Source: Deltaproteobacteria bacterium (GTDB lineage Bacteria; Desulfobacterota; B13-G15). From it: a stretch of DNA of 5,421 nt. This document shows, piece after piece, positions 1 through 5,171 of this stretch (the stretch's first letter is position 1; the number at the start of each line of letters is the position of its first letter). The notes under the pieces were generated by a model. The model searched no databases. It had not been told where the DNA came from and worked only from the letters and a program-made list of their open reading frames with translations. The stretch is from positions 1 through 5,421 of the forward strand of contig QMLA01000083.1 of the NCBI GenBank assembly GCA_003646585.1, given 5' to 3'. A program made the position numbers and the translations under genes.

Positions 1-451
1 GGAGAGGACATGGGAGGTGGTGGAATTTACATGCGGCATCCTTCCCGAAGATCGGCCCAGATACCTCATGGGGATGGGGATGCCGGAGGACATCATCGAG
101 GGGGTGATGAGGGGGGTGGACATGTTCGATTGCGTGCTCCCCACCCGCTTTGCCCGAACCGGTTACCTCTTCACCCCATGGGGGACGATGTCCATAAAGC
201 ACGCGCGCTACAGCAGGGATCCCAACCCCATAGATCCCGATTGCCACTGCTACACCTGCAGGAACTTCTCGAGGGCCTACCTCAGACACCTCTTCCTGTC
301 ACGGGAACTGCTCGCCTACTACCTCAATACCATCCACAACCTCCATTACTACCTCACCCTCATCCGCAATATCAGAAAGGCCCTGAATGAGGGGACCTTT
401 CAGGAATTCCGCAGGGAATTCTACCGGAGACGACAAAACGAAATACCTTGA
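1..451 (+). CDS. tgt: Queuine tRNA-ribosyltransferase (tRNA-guanine transglycosylase), C-terminal part
   Basis: The enzyme exchanges guanine 34 of tRNAs with GUN anticodons (Asp, Asn, His, Tyr) for a 7-deazaguanine precursor of queuosine. The gene enters from the left edge already in frame (first full codon at base 2), so its N-terminal portion is outside the window. The visible part reads LPEDRPRYLMG, then GVDMFDCVLPTR, whose Asp (codon 128-130) corresponds to the catalytic nucleophile Asp280 of Zymomonas mobilis TGT. Next come the zinc ligands in CHCYTC and the His of NTIHNL. The spacings Asp-Cys 38, Cys-x-Cys-x2-Cys and Cys-His 26 match the Zymomonas enzyme exactly. SRAYLRHLF after the cysteines is also typical. 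The stop is TGA at 449-451, and the next promoter's -35 box starts one base before it. GTG codons at 17 and 20 are internal, not starts. The family assignment is firm. Confidence 0.96.
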   Translation, partial: ERTWEVVEFTCGILPEDRPRYLMGMGMPEDIIEGVMRGVDMFDCVLPTRFARTGYLFTPWGTMSIKHARYSRDPNPIDPDCHCYTCRNFSRAYLRHLFLSRELLAYYLNTIHNLHYYLTLIRNIRKALNEGTFQEFRREFYRRRQNEIP

Positions 452-476
452 CACCACCCCATACCCATAGTACTCT
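448..476 (+). promoter_or_regulatory. Sigma-70-type promoter of the fur-feo operon
   Basis: A perfect -35 hexamer TTGACA (448-453) is followed by a 17-base spacer and TACTCT (471-476), a 3/6 match to TATAAT that keeps the important T1, A2 and T6. It overlaps the tgt stop codon. Transcription would begin near 482-484, only 3-5 bases before the ATG at 487. The -10 box is weak and the call comes from reading by eye. Confidence 0.5.
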
Positions 477-482
477 TTTACT

Positions 483-501
483 GAAAATGAAAACCACTAT
501 C
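483..501 (+). promoter_or_regulatory. Putative Fur box over the fur start codon
   Basis: GAAAATGAAAACCACTATC matches the 19-base consensus GATAATGATAATCATTATC at 15 of 19 positions, with both GA/TC ends and the ATGA and CA-TATC blocks intact. It begins 7 bases after the -10 box, so it covers the predicted transcription start and the first five codons. Bound Fur would block RNA polymerase. Part of the A-richness could come from the coding sequence (Met-Lys-Thr-Thr-Ile), so this is an inference. Confidence 0.5.
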
Positions 502-930
502 AATAAGCGTCGCTGGACCTGGCAGAGGGAGGTACTTCTCAGGCTTCTCAGGGAGGCGAGGGGTCATCTGGATGCCGATGAGCTTTATCGGAAGGCCAGG
601 GAGATCTGTCCGCGTATAGGTCTTTCCACGGTTTACAGGAATCTGCGCCTTTTCCGGGATCTCGGTTTGATCAAGGAGTTGCAGCTTGGAGAAGGGCATT
701 CCCATTATGAATTCGTACGAGAAGGCGAGCATCAGCATTTCCTGTGTCGTCGTTGCGGGCGGGTGATCGAGTTCAGCAGCCTTTCCCTCAAGGGGCTCCG
801 CGAGGAGCTCGAGCTGGAGCACGGGGTCAGGGTGGAGGTAATGGAGTTGCGCCTTGAAGGCCTGTGCAGGGATTGTCTGAAGGAGAGAGGCGATGACGCT
901 CGACAGGGTTCCTCCGGGAAAGACCGTTAG
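487..930 (+). CDS. Fur-family metal-dependent transcriptional repressor
   Basis: A 147-residue cytosolic DNA-binding protein of the ferric uptake regulator family. The N-terminal winged helix includes the recognition segment STVYRNLRLF (47-56); the C-terminal dimerisation and metal-binding domain follows. Structural zinc ligands are two CxxC pairs, C87/C90 and C127/C130. Aligned to E. coli Fur from C87=C93, the regulatory site H33/E81/H88/H90 is conserved as H27/E75/H82/H84. The second site H87/D89/E108/H125 is replaced by E81/Q83/K102/M119. I chose ATG 487 because the frame opens at TTG 448 on the -35 box, upstream of any likely transcript start, and because the family normally has a short lead before the first helix. 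There is no Shine-Dalgarno sequence, so the mRNA may be nearly leaderless. The last 38 bases overlap feoA. An iron-sensing role is inferred from feoAB and the Fur box; a Zur- or PerR-like specificity cannot be fully excluded. Confidence 0.9.
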   Translation: MKTTINKRRWTWQREVLLRLLREARGHLDADELYRKAREICPRIGLSTVYRNLRLFRDLGLIKELQLGEGHSHYEFVREGEHQHFLCRRCGRVIEFSSLSLKGLREELELEHGVRVEVMELRLEGLCRDCLKERGDDARQGSSGKDR

Positions 931-1120
931 AGTGCTCTCTGTAGGCGGTGGTCGTGCCTGCAGGCAGAGGCTCTTCAGCCTGGGGATATGTCCGGGTGAG
1001 TTGATCAAGGTCCTGAGGAGCGCTCCCCTCTCGGGTCCCCTAATGGTGGAGGGGAAAGGGGGGGTGTTTGTCATCGGACGGGGGATGGCCAGCCGGGTCC
1101 TGGTGGAGGAGGTCCCGTGA
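893..1120 (+). CDS. feoA: Ferrous iron transport protein A (FeoA)
   Basis: A 75-residue cytosolic SH3-like protein that works with the FeoB permease. The family core is visible: RQRLFSLGICPGELIKVLRSAPLSGPLMVEGKGG, followed by a final strand ASRVLVEEV. This is the usual single-domain FeoA pattern (L-x-x-LG-x-x-x-G-x-x-I-x-V, then AP-x-x-GP). Length is normal for the family. The ATG at 893 has a good ribosome site, AGGAG at 881-885, 7 bases upstream, inside the fur coding region, so translation is probably coupled to fur. The gene ends in GTGA, where its TGA overlaps the GTG start of feoB. No second FeoA copy or FeoC follows. The family is clear; the precise role of FeoA (modulator or structural partner of FeoB) is not settled in general. 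Confidence 0.92.
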   Translation: MTLDRVPPGKTVRVLSVGGGRACRQRLFSLGICPGELIKVLRSAPLSGPLMVEGKGGVFVIGRGMASRVLVEEVP

Positions 1121-3009
1121 GGATCGTCCTGGTCGGCCAGCCCAATTGCGGCAAGAGCACCATATTCAATTACCTGGCAGGCTACAAAGCCGTCACTTCC
1201 AATTTCCCCGGAACCACGGTAAAGTACACCTCAAGTAAACTTCGTTTTGAAAACGAAGAGGTGGAGTGTATCGATTTGCCCGGGACCTATTCCCTCAATG
1301 GGCTTGAACCGGCGGAGAGGGAGGCGAGGAGGTATTTGCTCCATCAGCCAGTGGATGTCATCGTCAATGTAGCCGATGCCTCCCTGCTTAGCAGGAGCCT
1401 GGAATTGACCCTGGAGCTTCTGGAGTTGCAGAAACCCATGATCCTGGTCCTCAACATGATGGATGAGGCCGAGCGCAAGGGATTGGTGATAGATGATCGC
1501 AGGCTATCGGAGCTTTTGGGCATACCGGTTGTCAAGACCGTGGCTTATACCGGAAAGGGTTTGACGGAAGTTGTCCGTCAGGCCCTGCAGGTGAAGAGGG
1601 AAGGACGCATAGGGAATTTGATCCCCTTCAGCAAGGATGTGGAGGATGTGATCCAGGAGGTGGCTCAGAAGATCCGGGAACGGGGCACAGGGGGTTTGCC
1701 GGCGAGGTTTCTGGCCGTGAAGGTCCTGGAGAGGGATCCCGAATTCCTGGTGATGGGTGGCGATGGCTTTGACGATGAAAGGAGGCGTCTGGAGATACGC
1801 CACGGACGGCCCTCCGATGTGGTGATCTCCTCGGAACGTCACGCCCTGGCCATGAACGTCTATGAGAGCGTGGTGAAGGTGGTGAGCCCCCCGAGGCAGA
1901 GCCTGAGGGAGAGGATTGATGACTGGGTGATGCACCCCGTATGGGGGTACGGGATCCTGGCTCTGGTGTTCGGGGCGCTTTTTGTAGGGGTCTTTAAGAT
2001 CGGCAGCATGCTGGAAGAACCCCTCCTTGGGGCCTTCGACGGCCTATGGGGATCCTTGGAGGGCCTTTTGCCGGGAGGCTACAGGGAGGTCATCAAAGGG
2101 GCCTTTGATGGCTTTGCCGCAGGGGTGGGGATCGTCTTGCCCTATCTGGTTCCCTTCCTGTTTGGCCTTTCGGCACTGGAGGATTCGGGTTATCTGCCCA
2201 GGGTCGCCTTCCTGCTGGATTCCTTCATGCACAGGATGGGGTTGCATGGCAAGTCGGTCCTTCCCTTCGTCCTGGGGTACGGCTGTAGCGTTCCGGCGGT
2301 CATGGCAACAAGGGTCCTGGAGTCCGAAAGGGACAGGATCATGACGGCCATCCTGGCCATCTTCATCCCCTGTTCGGCCAGGACCGTTGTGATCTTGGGA
2401 CTCGTTTCCTATTATCTCGGCCCCCTCTATGCCCTCCTCATCTATCTGTTAAATCTCGCGATAATAGGCCTTCTGGGCGGGCTCATGAGCAGGTTCTATC
2501 CCGAGGTCACCCCTGGATTGATCCTTGAGGTACCGAGGTATCACGTTCCCTCCTTCCGCATCATGGTGCTGAAGACGTGGTTCAGGCTGAAGGAATTCAT
2601 CACCGTGGCATGGCCCATCCTTGTGGCCGGCAGTGCCCTTCTGGAGGCCCTGAGCCAACTGGGGCTTTCGGAGGCCCTGAACAGAGGACTTATGGCGGTC
2701 ACCTACCCTTTGGGCCTTCCTCGGGAGGTCGGCATCACCCTGGTTTTCGGGATCCTGAGGAAGGAGCTATCGCTGCTGATGCTCTTTGAGGCACTGGGGA
2801 CAAGGGAGGTTTTGCGGGTCCTTTCGGAGGGCCAGTTGCTGGTATTCACCCTCTTTGTGACCTTCTTCATCCCCTGTCTGGCCACGGTGGCGGCCCTCGG
2901 GAGGGAGATAGGGTGGAAGAGGACGCTCGGGGGAGCTGCTTTGGCCTTCTGTGTGGCCATGGCAGTGGGCCTCGGCGCCAGGCTGGCCTTGGGTATATCG
3001 GGCTGGTGA
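1117..3009 (+). CDS. feoB: Ferrous iron transport protein B (FeoB), GTPase-coupled Fe(II) permease
   Basis: A 630-residue inner-membrane protein that imports Fe(II). The N-terminal G domain shows G1 GQPNCGKS (7-14), G2 in NFPGTTV (29-35), G3 DLPG (53-56), G4 NMMD (113-116) and a G5-like VAYTGKG (142-148). A helical GDI-like region follows to about 255. The membrane part begins near 275 and holds many hydrophobic segments to the C-terminus, including two gate regions: LPFVLGYGCSVPAVMATR (382-399) with FIPCSARTVV (416-425), and later FFIPCLATVAAL (583-594). The conserved cysteines are C390, C419 and C587. The length is at the short end of the family, with no C-terminal cytosolic extension. The GTG start overlaps the feoA stop as GTGA; GGAGGAGG (1105-1112) ends four bases upstream. 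The short lead before G1 is normal for FeoB. Its stop overlaps the pyrF start in the same way. Confidence 0.97.
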   Translation: MRIVLVGQPNCGKSTIFNYLAGYKAVTSNFPGTTVKYTSSKLRFENEEVECIDLPGTYSLNGLEPAEREARRYLLHQPVDVIVNVADASLLSRSLELTLELLELQKPMILVLNMMDEAERKGLVIDDRRLSELLGIPVVKTVAYTGKGLTEVVRQALQVKREGRIGNLIPFSKDVEDVIQEVAQKIRERGTGGLPARFLAVKVLERDPEFLVMGGDGFDDERRRLEIRHGRPSDVVISSERHALAMNVYESVVKVVSPPRQSLRERIDDWVMHPVWGYGILALVFGALFVGVFKIGSMLEEPLLGAFDGLWGSLEGLLPGGYREVIKGAFDGFAAGVGIVLPYLVPFLFGLSALEDSGYLPRVAFLLDSFMHRMGLHGKSVLPFVLGYGCSVPAVMATRVLESERDRIMTAILAIFIPCSARTVVILGLVSYYLGPLYALLIYLLNLAIIGLLGGLMSRFYPEVTPGLILEVPRYHVPSFRIMVLKTWFRLKEFITVAWPILVAGSALLEALSQLGLSEALNRGLMAVTYPLGLPREVGITLVFGILRKELSLLMLFEALGTREVLRVLSEGQLLVFTLFVTFFIPCLATVAALGREIGWKRTLGGAALAFCVAMAVGLGARLALGISGW

Positions 3010-3710
3010 GGAGAGGGATACCCCTCGAAAAACGCATAATATTTGCCCTGGATGTCCCAAGCGAAAGGGAGGCCAGGGAATGGGTCCTGAGGCTTAAGCC
3101 CTTCATCAGGTTCTACAAGGTGGGACTTGAGCTGTTCCTCGCCTCGGGTTTTGGCATCGTTGACTGGATCCTTCAGCAGGACTGTGAGGTAATGCTCGAC
3201 CTGAAGCTTTTCGATATCCCCAACACTGTAAGGGGTGCCATTGAGCGGATCAGGGAAAGGGGCGTGACCTATACCACGGTTCACGGCAATGACGGAATCC
3301 TGGAGGCAGCCGTCAAGGCCAAGGGAAATCTGAAGGTGCTGGCCGTCACCGTGCTGACGAGCCTGGATGAGGGAGACCTCAGGGACTTGGGCTTTCAGTG
3401 CAATGTGCAGGAGCTGGTCCTTTCAAGGGCCAGGCGGGCCCTCCAGTTGGGCTGTGATGGAGTGGTGACCTCCGGCGAGGAATTGAAGGTCCTCAGGGAG
3501 AGGCTCGGCCAGGGATTGATAGCGGTTGTGCCCGGGGTAAGGCCCGTATCCAACAGACCCGTGGACGACCAAAAGAGGGTGATAACGCCGAGGGAGGCCT
3601 TTCTGCTCGGGGCGGATCACATAGTTGTGGGACGACCCATAAGGACCTCTCCCAACCCCGAGGAGACAGCAAGGCAAATGCTTGATGAGGCAGCGGAGGT
3701 CCTCCTTTGA
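3006..3710 (+). CDS. pyrF: Orotidine 5'-phosphate decarboxylase
   Basis: This cytosolic TIM-barrel enzyme converts OMP to UMP, the last step of de novo pyrimidine synthesis. With the GTG at 3006 it has 234 residues, normal for the short bacterial class. Active-site residues match the Bacillus subtilis enzyme with a constant offset of 5: D16 (FALDVP), K38 (FYKVG), and the D65/K67/D70 set in DLKLFDIPNT. Phosphate-binding motifs are VVPGVRP (174-180) and GADHIVVGRPI (202-212). The GTG overlaps the feoB stop (GTGA), repeating the feoA-feoB arrangement. A strong purine run, AGGAGAGGG at 3009-3017, lies just after this GTG and has no well-spaced standard start after it, so the true start is a little uncertain. 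Longer forms reaching back into feoB add residues unlike the family. Placement behind feoB implies shared transcription rather than a shared function. Confidence 0.96.
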   Translation: MRRGIPLEKRIIFALDVPSEREAREWVLRLKPFIRFYKVGLELFLASGFGIVDWILQQDCEVMLDLKLFDIPNTVRGAIERIRERGVTYTTVHGNDGILEAAVKAKGNLKVLAVTVLTSLDEGDLRDLGFQCNVQELVLSRARRALQLGCDGVVTSGEELKVLRERLGQGLIAVVPGVRPVSNRPVDDQKRVITPREAFLLGADHIVVGRPIRTSPNPEETARQMLDEAAEVLL

Positions 3711-4339
3711 TGATCGTCGAGTGTGGGGCCTGTGGCACCAAATACAGATTCGATGAGACCCTGCTGAGACCCGAGGGGGTGAGGGTCCGCTGCAGCCGCT
3801 GCGGCTTCACCTGGACCCTGTACCCGGAGGAGAGGGAAATCGCCGTCAAACCCGGAAGGAGGTTGCGGACGACACTCCTCATAATCCTCCTCTGCCTCCT
3901 TGCCCTCTTTGGCGTATTGAACAGGGAGAAGGTCCTCTGGCTGGCCAGGGAGGCCCTGCAGAGATTTCCCCTGGTCAAGGAGGAAGTGCGCCTTTTGGGA
4001 CTCGTCGGTTACAGGATGTCGATCGCCGGAGGGGAGGTCTTCGTCATTGAGGGCAAGGTACAAAACCTCTCCGAAAGGACCCTGAAGGAAGTGAGGCTTG
4101 AGGCAAGGCTCCTGGATCCGGAGGGCAGGGTGAGGGCAAGGGCAGAGGGTGTATCGGGGAAGTACTTGCCCTACGACAAGATAAGGGAGATGGATCTTGA
4201 GGTCCTTAAGGCCTTCCTTGAGAGCAGCCCCGCGGATGCGTCCCTTTTACCCGGACAACAGGTCCCCTTCACCATCCTCTTCCTCTCTCCCCCAAAGGGG
4301 GTGAGGAAGTTTCAGGTCGAGGTGGTCTCGAGGGGATAA
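3710..4339 (+). CDS. Membrane-anchored zinc-ribbon (MJ0042-type) protein with DUF3426-like domain
   Basis: A 209-residue protein of unknown function. The N-terminus is a small zinc ribbon: MIVECGACGTKYRFDE, then VRCSRCGFTW, giving C5, C8, C28 and C31. A basic stretch (KPGRRLR) and one hydrophobic segment at about 52-70 follow. The remaining 140 residues look like the DUF3426 / FxLYD type of beta-rich domain: FVIEGKVQNLSERTLKEVRLEARLLDPEG, later LLPGQQVPFTILF. Topology is inferred as N-terminus in the cytoplasm, C-terminal domain outside. The ATG at 3710 shares its A with the pyrF stop (TGATG); a TTG at 3707 is possible but less likely. GGAGG at 3695-3699 is the probable ribosome site, at a rather long spacing of 10, and sits in an 11-base palindrome with CCTCC. 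The 3' end overlaps the convergent glycosyltransferase gene by 28 bp. Similar zinc-ribbon/DUF3426 proteins occur in proteobacteria, without an established role. Confidence 0.85.
   Translation: MIVECGACGTKYRFDETLLRPEGVRVRCSRCGFTWTLYPEEREIAVKPGRRLRTTLLIILLCLLALFGVLNREKVLWLAREALQRFPLVKEEVRLLGLVGYRMSIAGGEVFVIEGKVQNLSERTLKEVRLEARLLDPEGRVRARAEGVSGKYLPYDKIREMDLEVLKAFLESSPADASLLPGQQVPFTILFLSPPKGVRKFQVEVVSRG
4284..4306. other. Imperfect inverted repeat at the convergent gene ends
   Basis: CCCCC (4289-4293), AAA, GGGGG (4297-4301) form a 5-bp stem. Three more pairs (CTC 4285-4287 with GAG 4303-4305) follow after one mismatch, and a terminal T-G wobble is possible. It lies 8-28 bases beyond the stop of the - strand glycosyltransferase gene and inside the last codons of the + strand gene. 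No T-tract follows on either strand, so it is not a standard intrinsic terminator, although it may help end or protect transcripts. Confidence 0.25.
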
Positions 4340-5145
4340 CGGGCGAGGATGGCTTCGAAATAGGCTGCTTCCTCGAGCTTCCCCCTCTTCCTGAAGCCCC
4401 TGATGAGGATCTGTGATTTTCTGTGCAGCTCCTCAAGGGTGAGCCTGTACCAGTGGGGTGGCAACTCGAGATGCTGGAGGGCCTTCACCAGGGCCCTGAC
4501 CCTCCATATGTCCATGCCCCAGCGACGCGAGAGCTGATCATCATGCCCCCCTCTTTTCACGATCAATCGTTCTCTGATGAAATACACGGGCTCTCTGGCC
4601 GCTATCCTCAGCCAGAGCTCGTAATCTTCGCATACCGGAAAATCCTCATCGAAACCCCTGACCTCTTCCCAGAGGTCCCTGCGGATCATGACCGATGAGG
4701 GACTGATGATACAAAGGGGAAGGCACCGCGGGTATATCCACCCCGAATATTTGGCGTGCTTCTTCTTGGGGTTGACCCTCCTTCCCCTCCTAATCCATAT
4801 CTCGTCCGTGTAACAGATCCTCGCCCCTGGGTGGGCCTCCATGAAGGAGATCTGTTGCTCCAGTTTTTTGGGGAGCCACAGATCATCGCTGTCCAAAAAT
4901 GCCAGATAGTATCCCCTTGCGACCTCTGCCCCCCTATTGCGGGCCGCGGCGGGCCCGCGATTGGGTTGCCATAAATAGAGGACCCTGTCCCCATATCCCT
5001 TAACGAGCTCATAGGTCCCATCACGGGAGCCGTCATCGACCACTATTAGCTCGAAATCCCGGAAGCTTTGCGCAAGGACCGATTCGATGGCCTCTCTAAG
5101 GAATTCCCTCCTGTTATAGGTGGGTATGATCACCGATACCGTCAC
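4312..5145 (-). CDS. Family 2 glycosyltransferase (GT-A fold)
   Basis: A 277-residue enzyme that would move a sugar from a nucleotide-sugar donor to a surface-glycan, lipid or protein acceptor; neither substrate can be read from the sequence. The GT2 hallmarks are in order: VSVIIPTYNRREFL (3-16), ELIVVDDGSRDGT (32-44), GPAAARNRGAEVARGYYLAFLDSDD (64-88) with the metal- and nucleotide-binding DSD, and a catalytic-base region PVCEDYELWLRIA (170-182). A further motif, KRGGHDDQLSRRWGMD (197-212), fits a GT2 subgroup I associate with polysaccharide clusters. It has no signal peptide or clear membrane span and is likely cytosolic or peripheral. The start is GTG at 5145, backed by AGGA (5151-5154) five bases upstream. 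The stop overlaps the convergent zinc-ribbon gene by 28 bp. No other glycan genes are visible here. The gene begins 7 bp after a tnpB stop codon, so insertion may have replaced its original promoter. Confidence 0.93.
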   Translation of the reverse strand: MTVSVIIPTYNRREFLREAIESVLAQSFRDFELIVVDDGSRDGTYELVKGYGDRVLYLWQPNRGPAAARNRGAEVARGYYLAFLDSDDLWLPKKLEQQISFMEAHPGARICYTDEIWIRRGRRVNPKKKHAKYSGWIYPRCLPLCIISPSSVMIRRDLWEEVRGFDEDFPVCEDYELWLRIAAREPVYFIRERLIVKRGGHDDQLSRRWGMDIWRVRALVKALQHLELPPHWYRLTLEELHRKSQILIRGFRKRGKLEEAAYFEAILARYPLETTST

Positions 5146-5171
5146 CTCTTTCCTATTTTAGCTTCCTTATA
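5146..5171 (-). promoter_or_regulatory. Ribosome site and possible -10 box for the glycosyltransferase, at the tnpB 3' end
   Basis: On the - strand AGGA (5154-5151) lies five bases before the GTG start and shares bases with the tnpB stop TAG (5155-5153). TATAAG (5171-5166) could be a -10 box, giving a leader of about 14 bases. The only -35 candidates are poor (TTCGTT with an 18-base spacer, or TTGCTT with a 14-base spacer). The ribosome site is credible; the promoter is weak. Confidence 0.3.

Noticed and set aside
2..22. GTG at 17 as the start of a short complete gene
   Set aside because: The frame is open to the left edge and the homology to TGT continues without a break, so this is an internal codon of a truncated gene.
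10..390. 126-codon open frame overlapping tgt in another frame
   Set aside because: The Pro/His/Arg-rich product looks like a frame shadow; the tgt frame carries every catalytic and zinc residue.
448..486. TTG at 448 as the start of the Fur-family gene (13 extra residues)
   Set aside because: It coincides with the -35 box, would lie upstream of the predicted transcript start, has no ribosome site, and adds MTPPHTHSTLLLK, which does not resemble the family N-terminus.
478..1074. 198-codon open frame antisense to fur and feoA
   Set aside because: It lies opposite two well-supported genes, has no recognisable motif and is explained by the GC-rich codon use of the sense strand.
2703..3284. 193-codon antisense frame across the feoB-pyrF junction
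   Set aside because: It covers conserved parts of two genes, shows no motif and has no convincing ribosome site.
3695..3705. Palindrome GGAGGTCCTCC before the zinc-ribbon gene as an operator
   Set aside because: It lies inside pyrF coding sequence, is short, and the GGAGG half is explained as a ribosome site; a 1-base loop cannot form a hairpin of the full stem.
3493..4063. Two overlapping antisense frames across pyrF and the zinc-ribbon gene
   Set aside because: Low-complexity products opposite well-supported genes; treated as shadows.
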